Of a DNA stretch of 64,000 nucleotides, positions 50,581-59,802 are shown in pieces; position 1 is the first letter of the stretch; every line of letters begins with the position of its first letter. The position numbers were made by a program, and so were the translations under genes. Source of the DNA: Woeseiaceae bacterium (GTDB taxonomy: Bacteria > Pseudomonadota > Gammaproteobacteria > Steroidobacterales > Woeseiaceae). A model generated the notes under the pieces. The model searched no databases. It worked only from the letters and a program-made list of their open reading frames with translations, and was not told the origin of the DNA. The DNA is taken from positions 1 to 64,000 of the forward strand of contig JAOIZZ010000007.1 in assembly GCA_028227395.1 (NCBI GenBank). Direction: 5' to 3'.

Positions 50581-51477
50581 CTATATTTCGCGCATCATGT
50601 CTAGGACAGCAATATTTTGCATTGGGGTTCCAGTAATTCTTAAAATGTTCTTTTTTTCTGCCATATTTAAAGTCACATCAACATCCAAAATATCTTTAAG
50701 AAGAGTCACTTTTTTAAGATATCCAGCCTTATCTGCAATTCGCATATCCGAAGTAAATGACCGCGTGAGATCATAGTCAAATAATACATTTACATCTTTA
50801 CGTCCATAGACATCGCCGGTAATTTCACCAGATTGAGAGGTCGTACACAGCGAAGCAACAACTGCTCCATTTTTGATGGATTCTATATTTTTATCATCTA
50901 TTAAACATTCAGAGGTATTGGTCACCATAATAACGGTGTCGTAATCGCTTAGGTCCATGACATCTTGAAATTCAGCACTTATACCTAAATCATTGCATGA
51001 GGCCTCAAATGAATCAGCACGTTGATTTCTGGCATGATAATCAATGCAATCAATTAAGGGAAAGGCATAATTAAGATATCGAATTACCTCAATCGCCAAT
51101 TTTCCTGCCCCTATTATTAGAATTTTATTTGGTTTATGTTTTAAACTTTCAAAAAATAAACAAACCATCGCAGCAGTTCGTTGTTGAATCTGTTCCTTAA
51201 TATTACACTCAAAGATGCATTGACCTTTTTCATAAATTCGACCAGTAGTTGCGTATTCATTACTTATAACATCATAAGGGCCAGATACTTCATAAATCAA
51301 CGGAGCCTGATTATCACGTAAAAGAAAAGTCGTTTCAAAAACATTATCACCCAAAAAACTTCCGTCTATATTTTCGAATTCTAATAAAGCACGTTGGTAT
51401 TTTAAGCGATGATTATTTATTAATAGTTGCCGAATATTAGCTATTAATCTTTCTTTATTAAGAATAATTTCACTCAT
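50581..51477 (-). CDS. Ornithine cyclodeaminase/mu-crystallin-like NAD(P)-binding protein (tentative)
   Basis: Rossmann motif ILIIGAGKLAIEVIRYL, DTVIMVTNTSECLI, GAVVASLCTTS; overall layout OCD-like but divergent. Confidence 0.55.
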   Translation of the reverse strand: MSEIILNKERLIANIRQLLINNHRLKYQRALLEFENIDGSFLGDNVFETTFLLRDNQAPLIYEVSGPYDVISNEYATTGRIYEKGQCIFECNIKEQIQQRTAAMVCLFFESLKHKPNKILIIGAGKLAIEVIRYLNYAFPLIDCIDYHARNQRADSFEASCNDLGISAEFQDVMDLSDYDTVIMVTNTSECLIDDKNIESIKNGAVVASLCTTSQSGEITGDVYGRKDVNVLFDYDLTRSFTSDMRIADKAGYLKKVTLLKDILDVDVTLNMAEKKNILRITGTPMQNIAVLDMMREI

Positions 51478-51540
51478 AATTTTCTTTTTGAATTAAACGG
51501 TTAATTGTTAAATTGAAATAACAGAGAACTTACAAATCAA

Positions 51541-52008
51541 CTAAGATCTTCCAGAATGTCCAAATCCACCTTCGCCTCTATCGGTTTCTTCAAACTCATC
51601 AACTACCTCAAATTCAACTCTCTCGACAGGAATAAAAACCATTTGAGCAATTCGATCACCGGGTTTAATAATATAAGCCTTACCACTTCGGTTCCAACAA
51701 GAAATAAAAACTTGGCCTTGGTAATCCGAATCAATTAAACCTGTTAGATTACCCAATACCAATCCGTGTTTATGCCCTAATCCTGACCTCGGTAACAATA
51801 TAGCTGCTAAATTATTGTTGGCTATATAAATAGCTAAGCCTGTTGGAATTAGATGGGTTTCACCCGATTCAACCACCAATTCCTCATCAATACATGCACG
51901 CATATCCATACCTGCTGATCCATCAGTTGCTAAATGTGGCAATGGAATATCATTACCAATCCGCGGATCTAATATTTTTAACTGTATGGATTTCATATTT
52001 TTTTCCAA
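51541..52008 (-). CDS. dut: dUTP diphosphatase
   Basis: [68 protein letters not shown]. Confidence 0.97.
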   Translation of the reverse strand: MEKNMKSIQLKILDPRIGNDIPLPHLATDGSAGMDMRACIDEELVVESGETHLIPTGLAIYIANNNLAAILLPRSGLGHKHGLVLGNLTGLIDSDYQGQVFISCWNRSGKAYIIKPGDRIAQMVFIPVERVEFEVVDEFEETDRGEGGFGHSGRS

Positions 52009-53241
52009 TTAACGAATAGAGGTTATATTTGAAGGATTTGTTTTTTTTTGTTCAAATTTAATTTGAAATCTTTCTGTAATTAAGAGTACTAACTTTTTTG
52101 CTAGAATATTTTTTGGCATTTTTTTAAATTTTTTTCCTGACGCTCCCCAGAAGACATGCACAGCATTATCATCTTGATCAAATCCATGATCTGGACCGAC
52201 TCTATTCGCAATGATCATATTCAATGATTTGTCATTGAGTTTTTTTAAAGCATATTCTTTCAATCGGTGTGTTTCAGCAGCAAATCCAACAGTGAACGGT
52301 GCTATTTCTAACTTACTAACGGATGAAAGCACATCTTCAGATTTTACTAACTCAATGATTAAATCATTCTTCATTTTTTTAATTTTATTCTTATGAATGA
52401 TAACTGGGCGATAATCTGCCACTGCTGCTGCTGCCACAAATATATCCACATCATTGATGTTTTTGTGCACAGCTTTGAGCATATCATCAGCGGTTTCTAT
52501 ATAGGTAAGTGCCATATGTTCAGGCTTAGGTAAATTAGTTGGTCCACTGACCAAGTGAACGTCTGCGCCTGCGGCTCTGAATTCAGAAGCAAGTGCATAG
52601 CCCATCTTTCCTGAGCTTCTATTAGTGATATAACGAATTGGATCAATAGCTTCTCGAGTTGGACCAGCCGTGATAAGAACTTTCTTACCTATTAACGGCC
52701 TATCAATATTCATCACCTTATTGATTAGAGACTCTACTATGAATTCAGGTTCAGGCATTCGGCCAATACCGGTTTCTCCACAAGCTTGATCCCCAGTTTC
52801 TGGATCAATAATCACTATCCCTCTGTTTAGAAGAATATTTCTATTTTCCTGAACAGCTGAATTCCCCCACATCACATGATTCATTGCAGGCGAAATTACA
52901 ATCTTCGCTTTTGTCGCCAAACATAATGTGGTTAATAAATCGTCGGCTGATCCTTGCGCAATTTTTGCCATAAAATTAGCTGTAGTTGGAGCAATTAATA
53001 TGTAATCAGCCCAGCGAGCTAATTCAATGTGATTCATCACTGCTTCGGCTTCTTTATCCCATAAATTAGATCTCACGGGATTTAATGACACAGCTTGGAG
53101 ACTTGTTTCCGTAACAAATTCCTTGGCACTCTCAGTTAAAACTACCTTTATTGAAAACCCATGTGCGCGCAACTGTCTCACTAATTCTGGTGATTTATAA
53201 GCTGCAATACTTCCAGTAACGCCGAGTAATATATTTTTCAT
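52009..53241 (-). CDS. coaBC: Bifunctional phosphopantothenoylcysteine decarboxylase/phosphopantothenate-cysteine ligase
   Basis: ILLGVTGSIAAYKSPELVR, APAMNHVMW-like SPAMNHVMWGN, ITAGPTREAIDPIRYITNRSSGKMGYALA. Confidence 0.96.
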   Translation of the reverse strand: MKNILLGVTGSIAAYKSPELVRQLRAHGFSIKVVLTESAKEFVTETSLQAVSLNPVRSNLWDKEAEAVMNHIELARWADYILIAPTTANFMAKIAQGSADDLLTTLCLATKAKIVISPAMNHVMWGNSAVQENRNILLNRGIVIIDPETGDQACGETGIGRMPEPEFIVESLINKVMNIDRPLIGKKVLITAGPTREAIDPIRYITNRSSGKMGYALASEFRAAGADVHLVSGPTNLPKPEHMALTYIETADDMLKAVHKNINDVDIFVAAAAVADYRPVIIHKNKIKKMKNDLIIELVKSEDVLSSVSKLEIAPFTVGFAAETHRLKEYALKKLNDKSLNMIIANRVGPDHGFDQDDNAVHVFWGASGKKFKKMPKNILAKKLVLLITERFQIKFEQKKTNPSNITSIR

Positions 53242-53413
53242 AGTATAAATAAATTCAATAATTTCTTACGTTAAATGCAAGCTTATACGTTGGTGTACCT
53301 ATATTTCCAGTAAATTAAAGAATTAATCAATACTTAATAAAATAGTTCTTTCTATTATACGAAAAATAAGAGGCTTAATTATTCAAGATAAATAAGGTAA
53401 AATACTCTTATTA

Positions 53414-53434
53414 ACCTTGATTACACATCAAGGT
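53414..53434 (+). promoter_or_regulatory. Stem-loop in the rpmB-rpmG leader
   Basis: ACCTTGAT-TACAC-ATCAAGGT: perfect 8-bp stem, 5-nt loop, about 73 bp upstream of the rpmB ATG. Confidence 0.5.
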
Positions 53435-53506
53435 ACTGGTATAAAGTTCCGCTGCTCGCTACTTATTAAGCGACTATCTTTTAACAACACAGCAAGAGAC
53501 TGAGCC

Positions 53507-53743
53507 ATGTCTAAAATTTGTCAAGTTACAGGCAAAAGCCCAATGAGCGGAAACAATGTTTCCCATGCTCACAATAAAACTCGTCGTCGTTTTCTGCCTA
53601 ATCTTCAAAATAAAAGATTTTGGCTAGAAAAAGAGAAGCGATTTGTTAGGCTAAAAGTGTCAGCAAAAGGTCTAAGAATCATCGATAAACATGGCCTAGA
53701 GAAAGTCCTAGCTGATATGCGCGCACAAGGTCAGCGCGTTTAA
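53507..53743 (+). CDS. rpmB: 50S ribosomal protein L28
   Basis: [39 protein letters not shown]. Confidence 0.98.
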   Translation: MSKICQVTGKSPMSGNNVSHAHNKTRRRFLPNLQNKRFWLEKEKRFVRLKVSAKGLRIIDKHGLEKVLADMRAQGQRV

Positions 53744-53762
53744 TTTTATATCGGAAACTAAA

Positions 53763-53918
53763 ATGAGAGAAAAAATAAGATTAGTCTCAAGCGCCGGAAC
53801 CGGTCATTTTTATACTACAGATAAAAATAAGCGTGTTCATCCTGAAAAAATGGAAACTAAAAAATACGATCCTACAATTCGCAAACATGTTCTTTATAAA
53901 GAAGCAAAGATCAAATAA
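53763..53918 (+). CDS. rpmG: 50S ribosomal protein L33 (51 aa), not in the ORF track
   Basis: [51 protein letters not shown]; directly after rpmB. Confidence 0.97.
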   Translation: MREKIRLVSSAGTGHFYTTDKNKRVHPEKMETKKYDPTIRKHVLYKEAKIK

Positions 53919-53932
53919 GTCTTTGTATTAAT

Positions 53933-53958
53933 CAATCTATTGTTAGTGAAATAGATTG
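53933..53958 (+). terminator. Inverted repeat between rpmG and mutM, possible terminator
   Basis: CAATCTATT-8 nt-AATAGATTG perfect 9-bp stem; no strong T-tract. Confidence 0.4.
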
Positions 53959-53988
53959 TTCCTAAAATAATTTAATCTTCTAAATCCA

Positions 53989-54801
53989 ATGCCTGAATTG
54001 CCAGAAGTCGAAACCACAAGACTAGGCATAATTCCATGGGTCCTCTCAAAGAAAATTACTGATGTCCAAATAAGAGAGTCTCGATTGCGTTGGCCGATAC
54101 CTGCAAAAATAAAAGATCATCTAATAAATAAAAATATTCTCTTTGTAAAGAGACGTGCAAAATATTTATTACTCGAGACGATTAATGGATCTGCCATCAT
54201 CCATCTTGGAATGTCAGGTAGTTTAAGAATTATTAAAGATTCTGAGCCTGCCGGTAAACATGATCATTTTGATATTATATTCAGCGATGGTTTGGCCTTA
54301 AGGTATAGAGATCCACGACGATTTGGTTCTTTTCTATGGTCAATAGACCCTCTTTCGCACCCCTTATTAAGTAAACTTGGGCCTGAACCACTTGAAGATA
54401 TTTTTACTGGTAACTATCTCTGGAATAAGTCGTATAAGCGTAAAGTATCCATCAAACAATTTATCATGAATGCTCAAATCGTTGTTGGTGTGGGTAATAT
54501 TTATGCCAGTGAGTCACTCTTTATGGCTGGCATTAATCCTAAACGTCAAGCTGGTAGGATTTCAAAAATACGTATGGAAAAATTAGTGGCTTCAATTAAA
54601 AAAATCTTATTACAGGCAATTGATGCTGGTGGTACGACTTTACAAGACTTTCATACTTCGGATGGAGGTGATGGATATTTCAAAGCTAAGCTCAATGCCT
54701 ACGACCGCAAAGGCAAGCCATGTCTATTTTGTTCTTCTGCAATATCGATGATTGTTATTGGCCAGCGATCAACATTCTACTGCAAAAACTGTCAAACTTA
54801 A
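53989..54801 (+). CDS. mutM: Formamidopyrimidine-DNA glycosylase
   Basis: MPELPEVETTRLGI N-terminus, VVGVGNIYASESLF, C-terminal zinc finger CLFC...CKNC. Confidence 0.97.
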   Translation: MPELPEVETTRLGIIPWVLSKKITDVQIRESRLRWPIPAKIKDHLINKNILFVKRRAKYLLLETINGSAIIHLGMSGSLRIIKDSEPAGKHDHFDIIFSDGLALRYRDPRRFGSFLWSIDPLSHPLLSKLGPEPLEDIFTGNYLWNKSYKRKVSIKQFIMNAQIVVGVGNIYASESLFMAGINPKRQAGRISKIRMEKLVASIKKILLQAIDAGGTTLQDFHTSDGGDGYFKAKLNAYDRKGKPCLFCSSAISMIVIGQRSTFYCKNCQT

Positions 54802-55286
54802 TTCTTGGATTTATTAAAACGATCAACAAGAATCCTCTCTACAACTGGCGCAACAAAATTGCTCACATTACCACCCATATTGGCAACTTCGCGAACTAAA
54901 CTAGAGGTAATAAATGCATATTCGGTTGGAGTTAGAAATGCCGTTTCAATCTCCTTAGCTAAATATCGATTCATATTCGCAAGCTGCAGTTCATACTCAA
55001 AATCTGACACAGCACGCAAACCTCTAACTATTACTGTAACGTCATTCGCCATAGCAAAATCCACAGTCAATCCTGAATAATCACAAACTTCAATATTATT
55101 TAAATCCTTCAAGACAGACTTGGCCATATCGACTCTTTCTTCCAACGTAAACATTGGATTTTTTTCAGGATTTGCAGCAATAGCCACAACAACTTTGTCA
55201 AAAATTTTTGACGCACGAATTGCCAACTCTCTATGACCAAGTGTCATTGGGTCGAATGTACCAGGATACATCGCTTTTACTGTCAT
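54798..55286 (-). CDS. coaD: Pantetheine-phosphate adenylyltransferase
   Basis: AMYPGTFDPMTLGHRELAIRA, RGLRAVSDFEYELQLANMNR, YAFITSSLVREVANMGG. Confidence 0.97.
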   Translation of the reverse strand: MTVKAMYPGTFDPMTLGHRELAIRASKIFDKVVVAIAANPEKNPMFTLEERVDMAKSVLKDLNNIEVCDYSGLTVDFAMANDVTVIVRGLRAVSDFEYELQLANMNRYLAKEIETAFLTPTEYAFITSSLVREVANMGGNVSNFVAPVVERILVDRFNKSKN

Positions 55287-55314
55287 TAAAAAATCCTCGC
55301 TCTGTTTATAATAA

Positions 55315-55914
55315 CTAATTCACTTTTATTAATGCAAAACAAACTTTGCCAATGTTCTTTTGATGAGTAATTGCCCAATTCTCTGGAAGAACTGGAAAAT
55401 CTTGTTTAATGTCAAGCTCAACATATATTTTAGCGTCAGGCGATAACCATTGACTATGATATAGAAGTCCAAGCACATCTGTTAATGAATTATCTGCAAA
55501 AGGAGGGTCCAAGAAAATTAAATTGAATGTTTGATTTACTTTAGATTTTAAAAAAACCATTGCTTCCTGATTATAAATGTTTAAATTTATTGCTCCAAAT
55601 AACTTAGCAGTTTCATGCAAATAACTATTTGCCAACTTAGAATTTTCCACAAATGTTACTGATGAAGCGCCTCTTGATAGTGCTTCGAATCCTAAACTTC
55701 CAGTTCCAGCGAATAAATCCAAACATTGCGCATTTTCAATATCAGGGGCCAGCCAATTAAATAAGGTTTCCCTGATACGTTCAGATGTAGGGCGTAAATT
55801 TTCTAAATTAGCAACTTTCAAGAAGCGATTACGCCATATTCCGGATACAATTCGGATACGCCCCGGATAATGATTGTTGTGTAATGTATTTTTCTTTTTT
55901 GACATAAAGAACAA
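55315..55914 (-). CDS. rsmD: 16S rRNA (guanine966-N2)-methyltransferase
   Basis: RIVSGIWRNRFLKV, LRPTSERIRETLFNWL, CLDLFAGTGSLGFEALSRGA, LIFLDPPFA. Confidence 0.95.
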   Translation of the reverse strand: MFFMSKKKNTLHNNHYPGRIRIVSGIWRNRFLKVANLENLRPTSERIRETLFNWLAPDIENAQCLDLFAGTGSLGFEALSRGASSVTFVENSKLANSYLHETAKLFGAINLNIYNQEAMVFLKSKVNQTFNLIFLDPPFADNSLTDVLGLLYHSQWLSPDAKIYVELDIKQDFPVLPENWAITHQKNIGKVCFALIKVN

Positions 55915-55958
55915 GTTATTTTTATATAATCAATAAATCTAAAACTAGGAATATAGCA

Positions 55959-56927
55959 GTGACTAACGAACATAATGACATAGATGATAAGCCAAAAAAC
56001 TTTTTTTCACGGCTAACTAGCGCCTTAAAAGGGAAAAAAGACGTTCTAAAAAATAACTTAGTCAATATTCTAACAACAAATAAAATCAATGAAGATCTAT
56101 TGGAAGAAATTGAAACTGAACTTATCATCGCAGATATTGGAGTTCATACTACCCAAAAAATAATCAATCAATTAAAAGAAAAAAGAAAGAAAAATTCTAA
56201 AAAAAATGAAGATCTAAAGCACAATATTAGAGATATTATGTTATCTATATTAGAGCCTGTATGTACTCCACTTATCATAAAAAATAATGATGATCCTTTC
56301 GTGATTCTAATGATAGGGGTAAATGGAGCTGGAAAAACAACCTCTATTGGAAAATTATCACGGTACTTTAAAGATCAAAATCATTCAGTAATATTAGCTG
56401 CCGGCGATACATTTCGCGCAGCTGCTATAGAACAACTTCAAGTTTGGGGCCAAAGAAATAAAATCGAAGTAATATCCCAAGAAACTGGCGCTGATCCTGG
56501 TGCCGTAATTTTTGACGCTCATGCATCTGCTAAAGCAAAAAAAATTAATGTACTTCTAGCGGATACCGCAGGTCGTTTGCATACACAAACAGGCCTAATG
56601 GATGAATTAATTAAAATAAAAAAAATTCTTAACAAACAATGCGATGCAGCACCGCATGAAGTTATGTTAGTTCTCGATGCCAGCCTTGGTCAAAATGCAT
56701 TAATACAAGCTGAAAAATTCAATGAAGCACTAGGTATAACTGGACTAATTGTCACCAAGCTCGACGGAAGTGCAAAGGGTGGAATCGTATTAAGTATCGC
56801 GGATAAACTAAAAATTCCAATCCGATTTATTGGTATAGGCGAGAAACTTGAGGATATGCAAGTCTTTAATCGTCATGATTACGTCAATGCTTTATTGAAT
56901 CTACCTCAAAATCATCAAAATAATTAA
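55959..56927 (+). CDS. ftsY: Signal recognition particle receptor FtsY
   Basis: GVNGAGKTTSIGKLS, AAGDTFRAAAIEQLQVW, LADTAGRLHTQTGLMDEL, TKLDGSAKGG; short N-terminal acidic region. Confidence 0.97.
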   Translation: MTNEHNDIDDKPKNFFSRLTSALKGKKDVLKNNLVNILTTNKINEDLLEEIETELIIADIGVHTTQKIINQLKEKRKKNSKKNEDLKHNIRDIMLSILEPVCTPLIIKNNDDPFVILMIGVNGAGKTTSIGKLSRYFKDQNHSVILAAGDTFRAAAIEQLQVWGQRNKIEVISQETGADPGAVIFDAHASAKAKKINVLLADTAGRLHTQTGLMDELIKIKKILNKQCDAAPHEVMLVLDASLGQNALIQAEKFNEALGITGLIVTKLDGSAKGGIVLSIADKLKIPIRFIGIGEKLEDMQVFNRHDYVNALLNLPQNHQNN

Positions 56928-56944
56928 ACTTTTTAAAAATGAGT

Positions 56945-56974
56945 AAATTTACGCATTTATCAAGTAAATTTTTT
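56945..56974 (+). terminator. Candidate AT-rich intrinsic terminator after ftsY
   Basis: AAATTTAC-11 nt-GTAAATTT perfect 8-bp stem followed by TTT. Confidence 0.45.
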
Positions 56975-57079
56975 AGTATTTTATTGAAATTTCCTCATAT
57001 CTTTAAACAGTAAACTACTGATTTATAAAGTTATTATAACTTATAGATGTATCTATTTGTAAAATCATTCACCATATTA

Positions 57080-57106
57080 TTAGCACTCAATCTTACTGAC
57101 TGCTAA
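57080..57106. promoter_or_regulatory. CIRCE-type HrcA operator
   Basis: TTAGCACTC AATCTTACT GACTGCTAA: left arm 9/9, spacer exactly 9 nt, right arm 8/9 of the CIRCE consensus TTAGCACTC-N9-GAGTGCTAA. Confidence 0.85.
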
Positions 57107-57143
57107 AATGTGTATCTTATTGATTAATATAGACATTGAATTT

Positions 57144-58007
57144 ATGGACATAGCTCTACCAAAAGTAAATTACGATTTAATACAGGCAGGTCCTGTTGGA
57201 AGCCTTGATGCTTATATTCAAGGTATAGGTATTATTCCCGTTCTCAGTAAAGAAGCTGAACAAAAACTTGCGCGTAAATATAATAATGAAGAAGATCTTC
57301 AAGCAGCAAGAGAACTAGTAATGGCGCATCTTCGCTTCGTCATCCATATCGCAAAAGGTTATAAAGGCTATGGCCTTCCATTAGAGGATCTAATTCAAGA
57401 AGGTAATGTCGGGCTTATGAAGGCTGTAAAACGCTTTGATCCTGATTTTGGAGTGCGCCTAGTCTCATTTGCCGTACATTGGATTCGAGCTGAAATTCAT
57501 GAGTATGTGCTTCGTAACTGGCGTATCGTGAAAGTTGCTACAACAAAAGCGCAACGTAAATTATTCTTTAATCTTCGTAAGCAAAAAAAGAGTTTGAGCT
57601 GGTTGTCCTCAGAAGAAACCAAAGCCGTAGCAGACGATCTTGGCGTCTCAACAACTGAAGTATCAGAAATGGAAAAACGTCTAAGCTCTCGCGATATGAC
57701 ATTTGATCCAACACCTAGCGATAATGATGACAATAACAACTACAATCCTTCGGCCTATCTACCAAATCCTGATAGTGATCCAGCAACAGCGGTCGAAAAT
57801 GAACAATGGCATAATAATGCTGTCAGTAAAATGCAAGAATCTTTAGCATCGCTCGATAATCGTAGTCAAGATATTCTTCGCAGTCGTTGGTTAGCAGAAA
57901 AGAAAGAAACATTGCATGAATTAGCCGATAGGTATGATGTCTCTGCGGAAAGAATAAGGCAAATTGAAGCCAATGCTATTAAGAAACTTCGTCACTCTAT
58001 GCAATAA
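57144..58007 (+). CDS. rpoH: RNA polymerase heat-shock sigma factor (sigma-32)
   Basis: GSLDAYIQGIGIIPVLSKEAEQKLA, HLRFVIHIAKGYKGYGLPLEDLIQEGNVGLMKAVKRFDPDFGVRL, RpoH box QRKLFFNLRK. ORF opens at 57108; the likely start is MDIALP at 57144. Confidence 0.95.
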   Translation: MDIALPKVNYDLIQAGPVGSLDAYIQGIGIIPVLSKEAEQKLARKYNNEEDLQAARELVMAHLRFVIHIAKGYKGYGLPLEDLIQEGNVGLMKAVKRFDPDFGVRLVSFAVHWIRAEIHEYVLRNWRIVKVATTKAQRKLFFNLRKQKKSLSWLSSEETKAVADDLGVSTTEVSEMEKRLSSRDMTFDPTPSDNDDNNNYNPSAYLPNPDSDPATAVENEQWHNNAVSKMQESLASLDNRSQDILRSRWLAEKKETLHELADRYDVSAERIRQIEANAIKKLRHSMQ

Positions 58008-58080
58008 AAAATCCACTTTTAAATAGAAATTAATTCTCTAAAATCATTTAGTTTTTTTAATTCCATTAAAATATATTCAC

Positions 58081-58551
58081 ATGAATGATCCACATAAATG
58101 GTTAATTGACTATGGCAATAGTCATGAGAATATTCGATATCCAGCATTTTTTTGGTCGGCTGTAATTTTATTTCCAATTAGCCTGATAGGAATTTTATGG
58201 CATATAGAAATGCCGGTTTCTTTTTATATTTCTGTCTCACCAATAATCAATTGGGGAGTAATGTTTCTTTTAGCAACAATTATTTACTATTTTATTATTT
58301 CCATAACACTAGCAATTGGTATGATACCTTTCATTGTATGTGTAATTGCTTTTTTTCTTTGGCTAGAAAACATGGATTATCCTATAATATCAATCTCGAT
58401 TGGAATCAATATAACCAGTTTGTATGGTCTCTATCGAGGGAAAGATAAGCACACTAATTTTAACAATTTATGGCAAGACATACAGATGACCATAATTGGT
58501 CCAATTTGGATGATGTCAAAAATATATAAAAAACTTGGAATACCTGAATAA
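58081..58551 (+). CDS. Small multi-TM membrane protein, possibly DUF962/Mpo1-like
   Basis: About 156 aa, several hydrophobic helices; N-terminal WLIDYGNSHEN resembles the start of DUF962 proteins. Weak. Confidence 0.45.
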   Translation: MNDPHKWLIDYGNSHENIRYPAFFWSAVILFPISLIGILWHIEMPVSFYISVSPIINWGVMFLLATIIYYFIISITLAIGMIPFIVCVIAFFLWLENMDYPIISISIGINITSLYGLYRGKDKHTNFNNLWQDIQMTIIGPIWMMSKIYKKLGIPE

Positions 58552-58573
58552 CAGAATAATATCTGGAGAAATA

Positions 58574-59767
58574 ATGTCTACACCAACAAAAGATGGCAAA
58601 AAAACAAATAATTTAGATCCTCTTGATCTATTAGATATAAAGAGTGATTTAACTGAAGAAGAATCTATGGTTCAAGATTCTGTGGCTCGTTTTGTGGATG
58701 ACAAGATTCTACCCATTATTCAGTCATCTTTTGAAGATCATACTTTTCAGTCAGAATTAATTAAAGAAATTGCAGATCTTGGTCTGCTTGGCAGTTCTAT
58801 AAATGGTTATGACTGCGCTGGTTTAAATAGTATTTGTTATGGCCTAATTTGCCAAGAACTAGAACGTGGTGATAGTGGATTCAGGAGTTTTGTTTCTGTA
58901 CAAAGTAGCTTGGTGATGTATCCAATTTATACTTATGGATCAGAAGATCAAAAAAATAAATGGTTGCCGTCATTAGCTAAAGGTGAATCCATTGGCTGTT
59001 TTGGTTTAACTGAGCCACACGGTGGCTCCGATCCTAATAATATGAAAACGCATGCGAAAAAAGATGGTGATGATTGGATTCTAAATGGATCAAAAATGTG
59101 GATAACTAATGGCTCTATTGCAGACATTTGTATCGCATGGGCTATGACAGATCAAGGAGTAAAAGGATTCATTGTTGAAAAAGATATGCCTGGCTTTGAT
59201 GCTCAAGAAATCCATAATAAATTTTCTCTAAGAGCGTCCGTAACAGCAGGACTTTTCTTTGATAATGTCAGAGTTCCAGACGCTAATGTATTGCCTAATA
59301 TAGTAGGAATGAAAGGCCCTTTAAGCTGCTTAAGCCAGGCACGTTATGGCATATCTTGGGGAGTTATAGGTGCTGCACAAGCTTGTCTAAATGAAGCGCT
59401 AAATTATACCAATGAACGTATATTGTTTAATAGACCTGTCTCTCATACTCAAACTATCCAAATAAGACTCGCAGAAATGGCTCGCAGAATCACACTTGCC
59501 CAGCTACTCTCCTTCAAGCTTGGTAAACTTAAAGATTCTGGAAAAATCACCCCATCGCAAATATCTATTGCTAAATGGAATAATTGCCGGATGGCTCTCG
59601 ATATAGCCAGAGATGCCAGAGATATTCTTGGTGGTAGTGGTATAAGCGCAGAATATGTTCCCATCCGTCATATGTTAAATCTCGAGAGTGTTATAACTTA
59701 TGAAGGTACTGAAACTGTTCATCAGCTAATTGTAGGTAAAGAGTTAACAGGCGTTAATGCCTTTTAA
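58574..59767 (+). CDS. Glutaryl-CoA dehydrogenase-like acyl-CoA dehydrogenase
   Basis: GCFGLTEPHGGSDPNNMKTHAKKDGDDWILNGSKMWITNG, DILGGSGISAEY, TYEGTETVHQLIVGKELTG. ORF extends to 58535; probable start 58574. Confidence 0.88.
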   Translation: MSTPTKDGKKTNNLDPLDLLDIKSDLTEEESMVQDSVARFVDDKILPIIQSSFEDHTFQSELIKEIADLGLLGSSINGYDCAGLNSICYGLICQELERGDSGFRSFVSVQSSLVMYPIYTYGSEDQKNKWLPSLAKGESIGCFGLTEPHGGSDPNNMKTHAKKDGDDWILNGSKMWITNGSIADICIAWAMTDQGVKGFIVEKDMPGFDAQEIHNKFSLRASVTAGLFFDNVRVPDANVLPNIVGMKGPLSCLSQARYGISWGVIGAAQACLNEALNYTNERILFNRPVSHTQTIQIRLAEMARRITLAQLLSFKLGKLKDSGKITPSQISIAKWNNCRMALDIARDARDILGGSGISAEYVPIRHMLNLESVITYEGTETVHQLIVGKELTGVNAF

Positions 59768-59802
59768 ACGAGTAAATTAATACTTTAGATTTAAATAAAA
59801 AA

